The notes under the pieces: model-generated
Database searches by the model: none
The model's input: the letters and a program-made list of their open reading frames with translations, nothing else
Told to the model about the DNA's origin: nothing
Source: Bolinopsis microptera
Lineage: Eukaryota > Ctenophora > Tentaculata > Lobata > Bolinopsidae
Assembly (NCBI RefSeq): GCF_026151205.1
Contig: NC_087073.1
Location: 248,001-312,000 of the forward strand
Length of the DNA: 64,000 bases
Direction: 5' to 3'
Shown: positions 25,901-34,959 of the stretch, one piece after another
Numbering within the stretch: the stretch's first letter is position 1
Layout: each line of letters opens with the position of its first letter
Position numbers and translations under genes: made by a program

Positions 25901-26240
25901 CAGGACTGTGTCCGCTTCCTGCGTGTTGATGTGTTGGTTCTCTTCTTCTCCATCCCTCTGGTCCAAATCTCCGTCTCTAGAATTGCTGGCTTAGTTGTGA
26001 ACACTAAATCAAACTACTTACACCATATTTATTTACTAAATCTACTTATATGATCGGCTCTGTGCTGCTGATTCGGCCCTTTTTTATGTACTAGTAATAA
26101 TCATTAATCACAATGTTAAAACATGACAATTAAATTACGGTGTTTAAACTGAGTTTAAAATACAAAACTTACCCATTAATAAGAACTCCAAGGAGAAAGA
26201 AGGAAACACAAAGGAGAGTAATAAAGCGTTTCTTAACCAT
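16925..26240 (-). CDS. SLC9A8: Sodium/hydrogen exchanger, NHE8 (SLC9A8) type, 11 exons
   Basis: Electroneutral Na+(K+)/H+ antiporter; vertebrate NHE8 acts in Golgi and endosomal membranes. Exons by splice and phase fit: 26173-26240, 25666-25985, 25224-25366, 24599-24700, 24241-24275, 21907-22050, 21189-21336, 20836-20991, 19361-19486, 18047-18158, 16925-17085. They sum to 1515 nt (504 aa) in one frame. Start MVKKRF leads into a signal/membrane segment, then an acidic Asp/Lys-rich loop, then a membrane helix ending [13 protein letters not shown]. Family landmarks seen: [43 protein letters not shown] (cation-site Asp about residue 263), [23 protein letters not shown] and SGLRGAIAF. The 35-nt exon encoding [10 protein letters not shown] is the shortest. 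The protein ends soon after GGATNPMIK, shorter than usual for NHE8 (about 580 aa). Either it is truncated or AAG|GCGAGT is a GC donor to unseen exons. Introns are filled with minisatellites. Confidence 0.9.
17324..17848. repeat. 50-bp minisatellite in SLC9A8-like intron
   Basis: About ten units of taacgctacagtgttaccat, agttacacagctacattg and actactgctaaa. It lies in the intron between exons 18047-18158 and 16925-17085 and does not contain exon sequence. Confidence 0.95.
18223..18880. repeat. 23-bp CACGTG minisatellite bounded by 20-bp inverted ends
   Basis: About 26 units of ttacacgtgacagttagtct plus ggg, each with one E-box CACGTG. The left edge tttgttttgacacgtggcag and the right edge match as inverted repeats (about 18 of 20 positions). 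This suggests the array expanded inside a small terminal-inverted-repeat element. It sits in an SLC9A8-like intron between exons 19361-19486 and 18047-18158. Confidence 0.85.
18966..19138. repeat. poly-C / taaacacctagacacg compound repeat
   Basis: Runs of 8 to 18 cytosines alternate with taaacac and ctagacacg spacers. The minus (sense) strand is therefore G-rich, with G-quadruplex or i-motif potential. Run lengths are prone to sequencing and assembly error. Confidence 0.85.
19497..19992. repeat. 13-bp minisatellite gggtagattatta
   Basis: About 38 units with single-base variants (gtgtagatt, agagtagatt, gataagggt). It starts 10 bp outside the 3' splice site of exon 19361-19486, within the upstream intron of the exchanger gene. 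Confidence 0.95.
20049..20290. mobile_element. foldback element with 42-bp inverted ends and G/C homopolymer arms
   Basis: Terminal repeats acggttgagtattaagagta... (20049-20090) and ...tacttttaatactcaaccgt (20246-20289) pair with about one mismatch. Inside is a second palindrome (20088-20137, arms about 23 bp around gtat), a G14 run (20139-20152) and a matching C14 run (20232-20245). It lies in an SLC9A8-like intron. No coding capacity; reads as a small foldback/MITE. Confidence 0.8.
20421..20912 (-). repeat. 82-bp tandem array of exon 3' end plus splice donor, six copies
   Basis: The unit repeats the last ~70 nt of SLC9A8-like exon 20836-20991 (coding [24 protein letters not shown]) together with the donor GTATGT. 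Donor positions recur at about 20421, 20503, 20585, 20667, 20749 and 20831. The rightmost copy is the true exon end. The period is not a multiple of three, so use of a distal donor would shift frame and hit a stop. The frame 20746-20964 is this read-through, not a separate gene. Confidence 0.92.
21541..21906 (-). repeat. 39-bp tandem array of exon 3' end plus splice donor, about nine copies
   Basis: Each unit copies the 3' end of SLC9A8-like exon 21907-22050 (coding NDAVSIVMT) and its donor GTAAGT. On the plus strand it reads acttactctgtcataacgat followed by agagacggcatcattcagt. Variation is mostly gag/aaa and ata/atga. The array lies immediately 3' of the true donor. Frame 21601-21966 on the plus strand is an artefact of the 13-codon period. 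Confidence 0.92.
22051..22345 (-). repeat. 39-bp tandem array of splice acceptor plus exon 5' end, about eight copies
   Basis: Each unit copies the 3' splice site (sense CACATTCTCTTTCAG) and the first ~17 nt (TTTCGGTTTTGGGGCGC) of SLC9A8-like exon 21907-22050, just upstream of the true acceptor. Joining an upstream acceptor in the exon frame would meet TAA within the next unit. With the donor array on the other side, this exon has expanded copies of both its own splice sites. Confidence 0.92.
22838..23935. repeat. 14-bp minisatellite gtgtgacgtaatga, about 78 copies
   Basis: Higher-order variants recur: gtgtgacgtagtta, gtgtaacgtagtta, gtgtggcgtatga and gtgtgaagtaatga. Many units contain the CRE-like TGACGTAA. 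Intronic in the SLC9A8-like gene, between exons 24241-24275 and 21907-22050. A (gag)n run precedes it at 22799. Confidence 0.95.
24720..25010. repeat. about 20-bp minisatellite (aatagtgaaacaactaatct), SLC9A8-like intron
   Basis: About 14 units with gaaac/ggaac and aacaact/aacaagt alternation and two cggaac variants, forming a duplicated block. It lies between exons 25224-25366 and 24599-24700. Confidence 0.9.
25118..25212 (-). repeat. duplicated exon 3' end with donor, followed by an aaccaggt array
   Basis: Plus-strand 25118-25163 repeats about 45 bp that also occurs at 25213-25257. There it is the end of SLC9A8-like exon 25224-25366 (coding FESGYSLHK) and its donor. The two copies are separated by about six units of aaccaggt. 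The same 8-bp repeat forms a larger array at 29671-29895. Confidence 0.88.
25495..25612. repeat. catattatacat-type short tandem repeat
   Basis: Irregular repeats of acatactatacat and acatattacacat in the intron between SLC9A8-like exons 25666-25985 and 25224-25366. No other signal. Confidence 0.8.
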
Positions 26241-26895
26241 GATGATCAAAGTGCCCGGCTATAAGTTTATCTTTAGACACTCTACATTGTGGGAGAGTTG
26301 TTTCTTTTTACCACACTGAGATGTACCCGAGTGCCATGTCCCTAAAATGTATAGAATAACTGAATTAGCTCTAGTTATAGAAATAAAGCTAGAATCAAGA
26401 GATAAAATAGAGTTTGAATGGGTATAACAAAGTATAGTATGTATCAGAGAAAGAGAAGAGATAACTGTATCTTTGTTTCGTCATAATAACACTAATGAAA
26501 CATCATACATGTGCGAGTGTGATCATAGTATGTTAATGTAATATACATGATCATATTTTGTTATGATTCAAGGAGATGTGATGTGATGACGTCACAAGAT
26601 GTAGATCCTCAAACAGTAAATAACATAGTTCGATTCATGACGAATTATTCAAAAACTATAATGTTTCAAAATATGGGCGTTATATGTTTTAAAATCTATA
26701 TTTGAATAGAAATTAAGTCTGCAGCACAACTAAAAGCTATTAATATCATCTAAAAGCATAATCTAAAAACGCAATCTAGGCACAATATAAAAACTACAAA
26801 AATCTGCCTCAATCAGTAGTAAGCCCTTTGATTTAAAAAAGAATAACTCGATTGTAATAATACCCCAAAAAATAAAACAGTTGGCTGCTTGCCAA
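26241..26895. promoter_or_regulatory. intergenic interval, presumed upstream region of the SLC9A8-like gene
   Basis: About 650 bp between the exchanger start codon and the stop of the TTLL12-like gene. It should hold the exchanger promoter (minus strand) and the 3' UTR of its upstream neighbour. A TGATGACGTCA (CRE-type palindrome) occurs near 26584. No other element can be supported. Confidence 0.4.
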
Positions 26896-29229
26896 CTATT
26901 CAACAGAAGCGTTGAAAATATTTCGGAAGCCCTTCACAACCGGTAATGGTCTACAAAACAACAACTTCCAAGCAGCAGCTAAGTGTTCAAGAGAGGGGAA
27001 ATAGGTGGGACTTGGTCTTACTCCAACTAGTTTAACCTCTAGACTTGAGGTGATGATTACTTGGATTCCGTAGCAATGAACCTCCGAAGTCTTCTTCACA
27101 AAACTGCTAAATAAGTCGTGAATCATGTGATGAATCTTGCTCTCTGTGACAGGCCATGCTTCGTTTAAACTGAACTCAACGAGAAACCTGGACCATAATG
27201 CGGAGGGAAAGTTACTACCGTCGCTTCGAGAAATGTAGTGATCAATAAGATAATGATTTTCTTCCATATCATTGACAGGTTTCCTGCTAATGTGGACAGC
27301 GGGGATACTGGAGACAAAACACTTGTTGTTCCTTATCACCAAGGTGAACTCAAGGCTGCACTGGCAGTTGTCAATTGTAACCGAGTTCACATAAGGCTGA
27401 GCGAAGTAGTTCAAACTGTTCTCGCACAGCTTCCCCAAGCGAGCAGGGGAATTAGTTATGACTGAAGCTGCAGCCTTTTCACTGCAACGTAACAGCCACT
27501 GAGCTTGCCAAGAAGGTGGGAAAGCAAGGATTGCTGGTAGTTCCTTGTTTAGATGATACCCACTAGGCCACCAACTGACATTTCCAAACGAGCTTCTCAC
27601 GAAAGTGTTAAGACGAATAAGATTAGTAAAAGTGGGGTCGAAACTATTAACATTTGAGATTCCAGTCCGGTCTTCACGGAACTGTTTCCAGTGACAGATA
27701 TAGGTCTCCGGCTCCTCCTCGCTGGAGACAACACCCTCACTCACTACAACACCCAATTTCTTCAGTTCTGTCTTAGCAACATCACTCAAATTCATGCTGG
27801 TTACTATGGTGAGCTCTTCAACATTTTCACTTTCAGACAAAACATCATCCTCAGGTAAATTCCAATCAGTGACCTTGTGAGTAAACGGGGGGTTCAGATT
27901 CTCATACTGGGAGGTGAATGATTTGGGGACAGGTTTAGAAATATTGGCAGGATTTTCTGCCCAGATCCTAGCCTCACGCTGCAAATCAGGTTCCCCCGTA
28001 TACAGAACACGATTCTTCTCCAAAGTACAGGTTTCCCTGACCTTGATTGTCTTAACTGGCCACAGTAACGTCAGCACTTTCCCGCCATAGCAAGACCAGA
28101 AGGGAGCTAGTTTAAAGTTTGGGGTCTCACTGTGCAGCATTTTGGAGACAGTCTGAGGGGGAAGGTACCAGTTGTGAGCTTGGGTTCCCTCTGGGGTAAC
28201 GGCTTGATAAGTTAGAGCATTGTACCACAGCCTGTCCAGTGCTTTGACAAGGTTCTTCCTCCGCTCATATTCTAAGAATCTCTCGCTTATTTTCTCCTCT
28301 CCGACGATTAGATTTTGCCACATAAACTCCTCGTTGTCACTCTTCTGGATACTTGCTATGATGTTGTCAGTCCCCTTCTCGAAGTACCAGGTGCATTCAT
28401 CAGGCTGAACTATCCCAGCGAAACTGCCATAAATAATGGGGGGTTGCCCTTTTACCCCAAAAGTCCAGCGTTTGGTAGTGATTTTGCTGATGACATCCCC
28501 TCGTTTAGTTCCTGGAGGAACAGGAATAGTGACTGTAATCACGTGCTCCTCTGCGTCATCCTCCCACTTATAGTTGGATGTCGTTCCAAAACCGTCCTCG
28601 CCGAGCGCTGTTTGCTTCTTTCTCACAAAATCCTTGTACATCTGCTCCAGCTGATACTCTGATTTCTGATCGGTGATAGCTAACTTGAACTCTGCAAACG
28701 ATATTGTTTTGTTTTTGTCTTCCAGACCTAAAGCATTGGCAATTTTTTTCCCCTCTACGTTTTTATTATTACCGTTTAAAAGAACAACTGCATTGACGAG
28801 GTCTCCTTTAGCTTCGTTGTAAGCAGCTTTAGCAGCTTCCTCAGAAGAGCCAGTCATCTGTGCTATCTCATGTATGATATCAGAATTACCACCAGGGATC
28901 ACTGAGGAGTGGGATTCACTATCTCCCATCATATCAAGTAACTTGGCAGGTTGGTCAATATCATCTTCTAACGCAGCAAACGACTGAGCTCCACCATCAC
29001 CAGTCCACAGGTGGGGCACTATATAAACACAACTGAATGGTTGGTGAGGTTTGAAAGCCACCACGATCCCATCTCTCACTTCAAGTCCCTTGTCGATGTC
29101 GTGGAGAGTGCGCGGCTGTAACTTCTCGTAAACCTGTCTCCACGCTTCCTCTGGGAATCCAACATGACGGAGCTGTTGTTCATGATACTGGACAAACTCC
29201 TTGTAACCCTCTTCTACTCCCATACCCAT
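26896..29229 (-). CDS. TTLL12: TTLL12-like protein with inserted UBA and CS domains, single exon
   Basis: A 777-aa uninterrupted frame from ATG at 29229; the open frame extends 18 nt upstream, where TTGCAG could be a splice acceptor. Residues ~5-100 resemble the N-terminal region of TTLL12 (YKEFVQYHEQQLRHVGFPEE; PHLWTGD). Residues ~114-152 form a UBA-like helix set (IIHEIAQMTGSSEEAAKAAY). Residues ~219-306 are a CS/p23 domain of NudC type (YKWEDDAEEH...GVKGQPPIIYGSF). From ~330 the TTLL12 pattern resumes (HSETPNFKLAPFW, LTLLWPVKTI) and runs to the end. At the C-terminus, where active TTL ligases carry Glu/Asn metal ligands, the sequence reads VKLVGVRPSPTYFPS, so the ATP-grasp site looks dead. 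TTLL12 in other animals is itself considered a pseudo-ligase that influences tubulin and histone modification. CS and UBA domains suggest chaperone or ubiquitin contacts (inference). Confidence 0.85.
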   Translation of the reverse strand: MGMGVEEGYKEFVQYHEQQLRHVGFPEEAWRQVYEKLQPRTLHDIDKGLEVRDGIVVAFKPHQPFSCVYIVPHLWTGDGGAQSFAALEDDIDQPAKLLDMMGDSESHSSVIPGGNSDIIHEIAQMTGSSEEAAKAAYNEAKGDLVNAVVLLNGNNKNVEGKKIANALGLEDKNKTISFAEFKLAITDQKSEYQLEQMYKDFVRKKQTALGEDGFGTTSNYKWEDDAEEHVITVTIPVPPGTKRGDVISKITTKRWTFGVKGQPPIIYGSFAGIVQPDECTWYFEKGTDNIIASIQKSDNEEFMWQNLIVGEEKISERFLEYERRKNLVKALDRLWYNALTYQAVTPEGTQAHNWYLPPQTVSKMLHSETPNFKLAPFWSCYGGKVLTLLWPVKTIKVRETCTLEKNRVLYTGEPDLQREARIWAENPANISKPVPKSFTSQYENLNPPFTHKVTDWNLPEDDVLSESENVEELTIVTSMNLSDVAKTELKKLGVVVSEGVVSSEEEPETYICHWKQFREDRTGISNVNSFDPTFTNLIRLNTFVRSSFGNVSWWPSGYHLNKELPAILAFPPSWQAQWLLRCSEKAAASVITNSPARLGKLCENSLNYFAQPYVNSVTIDNCQCSLEFTLVIRNNKCFVSSIPAVHISRKPVNDMEENHYLIDHYISRSDGSNFPSALWSRFLVEFSLNEAWPVTESKIHHMIHDLFSSFVKKTSEVHCYGIQVIITSSLEVKLVGVRPSPTYFPSLEHLAAAWKLLFCRPLPVVKGFRNIFNASVE

Positions 29230-29249
29230 GTCAAATAGGTGCTGCAATT

Positions 29250-30193
29250 TTATCCACGTTAAATTGTCAGTTATTCAATATTTGAAGTGTGCTCGTTTTG
29301 AATTAAACAAATCGTGCACTGTGCTCACTTATAAATTACAATGAAACGAAAAAGCTGTCCAACTTGAATGAGAACTGATTAGTTCGAAGTCAAGAAAACA
29401 ATCTGTATTACAAAACTAATCAATAAGATAACAATGAGGTTATAATAGAAGTATAAACTAATACCAAATAAAAAAGCTAGTGTGAAAGTTGATGATTCCA
29501 ATAAATAATCTTACTATACCACAGCTGCAAAAAGCTGGCTTCTATATTTGAGCTTTCAGAGTCATTCCATTTCCAGCTGTTAGCGTCCAGCTTTTCTACT
29601 AACTAACCATGAAGTACTAAATCAACGGGTTGGAAACATTTACTAACCTTGTTGGCGAGATCCTCATAACCAGGTAACCAGGTAACCAGGTAACCAGGTA
29701 ACCAGGTAACCAGGTAACCAGGTAACCAGGTAACCAGGTAACTAGGTAACCAGGTAACCAGGTAACCAGGTAATTAGGTTACCAGGTTACCTGGTAACCA
29801 GGTTACCAGGTAACCAGGTAACCAGGTAACCAGGTAACCAGGTAACTAGCTAACCAGGTAACCAGGTAACCAGGTTACCAGGTAACCAGGTAACTAACTA
29901 AACATAAAGCACTAAATCCACATGTTGGAAACATTTACTGTATCTATAATCTTCCTGGAATCTAAAATTTAGTCGATCCAAAGATCCTGGTCAGTATATT
30001 CCTGTAATAATTTATTGACGGCGCAAATTTTGCTTTGGTTTCGATTTCTGTACCACATAAATAAGTAAATATTTCATCAGTTCACCATCAGCAACTATCT
30101 TGACAACACAATCCGTCAAGAAATGTAAATAGTGCTGTAAGAATGTAAACCCATCAATAAATAACAGTTCTGCAATGTATGAACCACCTCGCT
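29250..30193. other. intergenic region containing an aaccaggt array
   Basis: Mostly AT-rich unique DNA. A hairpin-prone array of 8-bp units aaccaggt/ggtaacca occupies 29671-29895. Two near-copies of a 60-bp segment (agtactaaatcaacgggttggaaacatttact near 29612 and its relative near 29905) flank the array, so the array sits inside a short direct duplication. Confidence 0.6.
29671..29895. repeat. 8-bp aaccaggt minisatellite
   Basis: About 27 units; some are inverted to accaggtt/acctggta, so ggtaacc palindromes recur. Same unit as the shorter array at 25163-25212 inside the exchanger gene 4.5 kb away. Confidence 0.9.
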
Positions 30194-30897
30194 CTATGAG
30201 TCCCCCTCCTCCTCTGGGTGGTTCTCCACCTCCTTAAAGTAAGCTTCGTCCGACCCCACACTGCTGCTGCTGTTGTTGGCTCTGAAGCTGTGGTGAGTGT
30301 TGTTGATGACTGGTGACATAGGGAGAGCGAAGGAAGTCTGCTGCTGCTGCCTGAGGGTCCAGAACTGACCTGATGGACAGTATTGCATCATTTGGATGAG
30401 ATTGGTTGTGTAGGCAGCCTGGTGGCTCTGGACCGCTTGTACGTACCTGGTAAAACGTTTCATTAGGGCGATCTAAATAAATAGGGCTTTTAAGTTGGGA
30501 ATCATACCTATTTGGGCTAAAAATACACCAGTTTTAGCTTTATAAGGCATGATCACTATCTTATCCGTGCAACCCTGGTTAGTAAGACCTATACAATTTG
30601 AGAGATTGCAAAATTATAAAAATGAGATATTTCAAAAGCACTGTTCTCCATAGACATACACTGTATATAAATTACACTGTTGTCATGGTTACACTGTTCT
30701 AGACAAGAAAACAAAACCCACTTTCTCTGAGAATCCATGTAATGCTTTTTGTTTTTCTCATTATTGTTCCTGATACACCTCTGATTATTAGCCTGCAGCT
30801 TCTTGTAGCAGTCGTCTAATTGACTAGTCCACCAAGGTTTGGGAGGGGCTTGTGGGAGGGACCCTGCAGTCCCTACTGGTCCGGATGAGGCCATCAT
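30194..30897 (-). CDS. small conserved-looking two-exon gene, function unknown
   Basis: Exons 30722-30897 and 30194-30446 join in phase (AA + G = Lys) over a GTGGGT donor and a TTTTACCAG acceptor to give a 142-aa protein. The N-terminus is Pro/Gly-rich (PQAPPKPWWTSQLDD). A basic, Asn/Lys-rich amphipathic stretch follows (CYKKLQANNQRCIRNNNEK), then a likely helix (residues ~57-75), QQQQ, and a Ser/Glu-rich acidic tail ending EEEGDS. There is no signal peptide or membrane segment. The composition suits a soluble adaptor or nuclear protein. I do not recognise the family. It lies between RRP7A and the TTLL12-like gene on the same strand. Confidence 0.6.
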
Positions 30898-31439
30898 GTT
30901 TATATCGCTCTTATCTACAGAGATGATATGATTAGTGTTGACTCAGTTACTCAATATTCCTTGAAATGAACCACAATTCATTTCTTTAGAATAAGTATTG
31001 ACAGAGTTACTTAATATAATATGAATCACCATATTACCGAATAACTGTTCGAACTTAATTTTGTATTTATTGTCAAAAAATATTAGATTTAAGTGACAAA
31101 GATGTTACTCCTATCATTAATCATAACAGATACTAAATGTTTATTGATTCTGTAATGGAATAAACACTACACTTTCTACAATCTACTCATATAAAGTAAC
31201 CATGGTAACGCTGTATACTCGGTTTCTAGTCAACATATAAAGTGAGACCAAGAATACATGCCAAACGGCTTCTAAAACTATGATTGAAACAATGCATCAT
31301 GAAAGTAAAAACACAATAACAAAATACTTGCATTCACCTATCATCAATAAGTTATCCTGTCATAATAATAAATAAAACAGTACCCCCTGTAAAAATGCAA
31401 CCTAGAGCTAATAGTTAGTTAGTTATAGTTAAAATTATA
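30898..31439. other. intergenic spacer
   Basis: AT-rich unique DNA between the small two-exon gene and the 3' end of RRP7A. No repeat or conserved element was seen. Confidence 0.5.
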
Positions 31440-32560
31440 TTAATAAGGCTTAAACTTTCTGGCAGATTTCATTTTTGCAATTTTTTCCTTGTCCTCTTGG
31501 AATTTCTGTTTTAAAACTGCTAATGACTCTTTACGATTTTCACGCTCCTGGAATGAATATAAATGGATCATCTCTTTTTTCCGTCTGTCCATCTTTTTGT
31601 CATAATCCCTCTTTTTCTCCTGTGCAGATTCGACAGATGCTCCAAACTTTGTACTTTTTGTAACTGTAACCCAGCCCTCCTGAGTAATTTGATATATAAG
31701 CCAACTTATATTTAAAGAGAAACAACAATAGATTTGACTTATAGCTTGGTAGATCTGATCATAGAGATAGCACAGTAATTTCATTTTTTATACAAAACCC
31801 ACATGAATAGATCGATAAATTTGCTAATCTGCCTCAGAATACCAAAATTAACAAAACTAACCTCATCTGGAGTCTCAGCCATTTCTTTCTCCCTCTGTAA
31901 CTTCAACTTTTCCCTTTGATCAAATCCTGCCATATATTCTTCACAATCTTTTCTCAGTTCATTCTCATCAGGGTAGATAAGCTGGTGCTCAGCAGCCCAC
32001 TTTCTGCAGCCCGTTAAAGGTTTTGTGTAGTCAGTTATGTGGTGTGACACTCCCTGGAGGTGGGTGGTCAGATTGTCAGTGCTACATTTGCAAACATAAT
32101 AATAGTTCATGTTATTAAAAATAATTATGCACATATTATAATAATTCTTAAACAGTAAGATCTTACATAGTAAGATCATACACACATTCAAACAGAATAA
32201 ACAATAATTTACGATTCTTAAACAAACCATTTTAGCAGCATTCATGAAGCTGGAAAGACCATCACCATTAAGGAACTGAACATATACACACCGGAAAGCA
32301 CTTGACTTTGAGGAGTCACAGAAAAACTTGCTGGCATTTGGTATATGAAACTTTGGGATAGCTGATGGTTTTGGTTGGGATTTGACCTCGACAACTTCGC
32401 CAAATTTGGAGAAAACACTTGAGAAGAAATCATCTGATGCATATCCAGGGACACCCAACAACAGCAACAAGTTTGGATTGTCTAAATGGGGACAACAAGG
32501 GAGGTAGTGAGGAGCATAGTTTTTGTTCCACGACAGCTTTATCCACTCGTAGGATGCCAT
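31440..32560 (-). CDS. RRP7A: Ribosomal RNA-processing protein 7 homolog A (RRP7A), three exons
   Basis: RRP7A/Rrp7 is a small-subunit processome factor in nucleolar 18S rRNA maturation. Exon 1 (32228-32560) begins MASYEWIKL and holds an RRM-like fold (LLLLLGVPGY; AFRCVYVQFL). Exon 2 (31862-32081) encodes HITDYTKPLTG...YMAGFDQRE. Exon 3 (31440-31679) begins EGWVTVTKS and ends with the family signature KFQEDKEKIAKMKSARKFKPY. The exon 2/3 junction (GATGAG|GTTAGT, CTCAG|GAG) is in phase. The exon 1/2 junction is not: ATG|GTTTGT leaves phase 0 while the TAG|C acceptor needs two carried bases. So one boundary is wrong, a small exon is missed, or there is a one-base lesion. Predicted length is about 264 aa, close to the family's 280. 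Confidence 0.88.
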
Positions 32561-32630
32561 ACCTGGAACGAAAAGGCAAACTGTTTATTTATAGGAGATA
32601 TATTCAAGGTCAATATTGACAAATAAAAGG

Positions 32631-34162
32631 CAGTGGCGTAATGAAGGGCCCCGCCGACCCCGCTGTGCGGGGGGGAGGGCAATCGTTTGAATGTGGGACA
32701 ATTTCGAAAAACTTAACTACGGTACTAGCAAAACTGTGCATTTTGCTCTAGAAACAAATTTTTTTAGAGATTTTACCGGTGTATCCCCTAAAATCATCTA
32801 ATTTTTTTAAAGGGGGGACACCCAACCCATGTAGCTGAGACACCTCACAGCAAGTAGACCAAAGTGCCTCTTGCTTGTGAACGGTGCATCAACTACCCGC
32901 CAAAGTGGTGGGTTGGGAGTCCCCCCTGGGATCATTTCGTCCGTAAAATTTTATACAATACAAAATAGTACAGTAAAATATCTACAAAATTTGCATAAAC
33001 AAATCTAGGAGACTTCAAAGCTCGTCTTCTGGGGGATGAGGTTGAAGGAAACGTCTTGCAGTTCAAGATGCTGGGCTGTTGATCTTTCTCTGATTCCCCT
33101 CAGTGCAATCAGTGTACTTCTTAACAGATCAAATCTGAATCGTGTTCTGATATGATTTTTGACTTGGCTCTTGGCTTCTTTTTTGTGGTCAGCTATAATC
33201 TCAGAGACACGACATACAAACACAGTGCAGAGCGGTCCCATACCTCCGGAGGTTGTGAAGACTAGAGGGACAAAGGATTCTTTCTCTGACTGAAGTAATC
33301 TCTCTTCATACAAATCTTTCTTTTATTTCTCATGATCTTCCCATAGATCCGACGGATCCTTGGCTATCACCTCAAACTTAACAAGAATTGCGCCCGTCGT
33401 TTCTTTTTGGTGGACGCTACATTTCCATTCCCTATAACTATAAATATAAGCTTTAATCAGCTCACATCATAATAATAATATTAAAACACATCAGTACCCT
33501 ACGCGCGCCACGTACAAAATGGGCCACGTACAAAATGGGCTTATTACCTAATACTATACATTAAACATAGTATACATTAAAATACACTCGAGCCGTGAAT
33601 TCATTGACCACAGGCTAGCTATACACCACATCTCCGCAAGCAATCCTCGCGCGCGCGGCTTTTTCCTTGCATGGTAGGGTTTTTTCGTTGCAGTTGGGGA
33701 AAAATTCAATTTTCATCCCCAAAACATTACTGACCTAGCCGGTTTGCTCTCCAACAAAACTCTAGATCCTACCACACTCACTGCCACAGCAAGAGCAATC
33801 CATTCAATTCTCTCAGCCAAGAAGTTTTCAGTTAACTTATTTTAATTTTTATATTTTAATAGTTTATTAAACGTAAATTGTACAGTTTTGAAGTAATTAT
33901 ATTTGTATATGAGATGCCCAGAGAGGCATAATTTTAAATCTTACCTTATCTTATCTAATGACTTAAATTTATTTGTGTCGCAGTTAGGATGTGTGACCCT
34001 GATGTCAAAGAATGTTCTTTCAAAGGGTGCATACAATCCGACAGCTGCAAAATCAAAATCATCTAATTTGTTCAATTTTAGGGAGGGGCACTAAAAGGGG
34101 AGGGGACGCCAACAGGGGGTGCTTTTTCGGCGGGGGTGCCAACAGGCAACGTTACATCACTG
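32631..34162. mobile_element. hAT-type element, about 1.5 kb, internally degraded
   Basis: The left end CAGTGGCGTAATG and the right end (complement CAGTGATGTAACG) form imperfect terminal repeats. They are flanked by an 8-bp target duplication with one mismatch (ataaaagg at 32623-32630, atgaaagg at 34163-34170), as expected of hAT insertion. The subterminal regions (about 170 bp left, 110 bp right) match the 289-bp MITE at 38877-39165, so that MITE looks like an internal-deletion relative. The interior carries a transposon-protein fragment (33005-33313) but no hAT transposase that I recognise. Confidence 0.75.
33005..33313 (-). pseudogene. C-terminal fragment of a transposon polyprotein (PLVF...GGMG type)
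   Basis: A 102-codon frame with ESFVPLVFTTSGGMGPLC, a basic helix and FDLLRSTLIALRGIRER. This motif pair (PLVF-GGMG, then LLRS-LRG) recurs at the end of mobile-element proteins in many invertebrates. The upstream part is missing. A second relic is at 34434-34616. Class assignment (reverse-transcriptase or recombinase element) is uncertain. Confidence 0.5.
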
Positions 34163-34433
34163 ATGAAAGGGATGATGGAAACGTTTGCTTAGACACGTTC
34201 TAAAAGAGGGCAGGCTGGACTCTTCGAACAGTATACAGATAATTTCAGCAATGGTAATTGTCTAGCTATAAGGATAAACACCCTCGCAGAATGAATAAAC
34301 CAATACAATGGATTAAATGCTAAAAGAATGGTACAAAATTTCAAAAGCTGAGGTAAAAATATAACCCTTTGTAAAATAAAAAATTGTCAACTAAAAATAA
34401 AATCCACAGATTCAAATCACAACAAAGAACAGT

Positions 34434-34616
34434 TTAGCCCCCCACCACACAAGTAAAGTATTCAGTGAAATGTGTTATGAACTGTGAAGCCTCTGACGCC
34501 ATTCCTCCTGTACTACTGAATACCAGTGGCGTGAAGGTAGCCTTTTCTTTATAGAGCCTTGTCTCTAAAAACTCAACTGAACTAGCGTTTCGGTGTACGC
34601 TAAAGCTTTCAGGCAC
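34434..34616 (-). pseudogene. second PLVF...GGM transposon-protein relic
   Basis: The frame contains KATFTPLVFSSTGGMASEAS, matching the motif in 33005-33313, and stops soon after. Too short to be functional; it lies just outside the 1.5-kb hAT-type element. Confidence 0.45.
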
Positions 34617-34683
34617 GCACCTTCCCTGCCCCGTTAGTGACCTGTCCCTTCAAAATCAAACTTAAGTAACAGTCGAGGCCAAA

Positions 34684-34890
34684 ACATTATATACCAAATG
34701 AGCATTATATTTTCATGAATAGTTTTTTATTAAAAACTTTACTAGATATATTTTTAATGATGTCATGTGATGATGTTTGTGTCATTATATTTCGATTTCA
34801 TTTCATTTCATTTTATTTTCATTCTGTAAAATATGCTAAAATTAAATTTCTTGTTTCATTGAAAATGTCTTGTTTCATTAAATTTAGAAT
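34684..34890 (+). repeat. LINE 3'-end fragment with terminal ttgtttcattgaaaa repeats
   Basis: Shares accaaatg(a/g)gcattatatttt, attctgtaaaat(a/g)tgctaaaatt and a tandem cttgtttcattgaaaa terminus with 53985-54098. These look like 3' ends of one LINE family; the tandem terminal repeat resembles that of CR1-like elements. Confidence 0.65.
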
Positions 34891-34959
34891 ATGAAGTTTC
34901 TTTGTATCACGTTAACGGGTGGTACTCGTAAAATATTTGTTTCAAATATTAGTCGACAG

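Noticed and set aside
25700-26053. 117-codon plus-strand frame opposite the exchanger's second exon
   Set aside because: Shadow of the minus-strand exon, which has clear family motifs and matching splice sites.
26896-29229. Active tubulin-tyrosine ligase
   Set aside because: The C-terminal metal/ATP-binding Glu and Asn expected in TTL enzymes are not present, so an enzymatic call is not supported.
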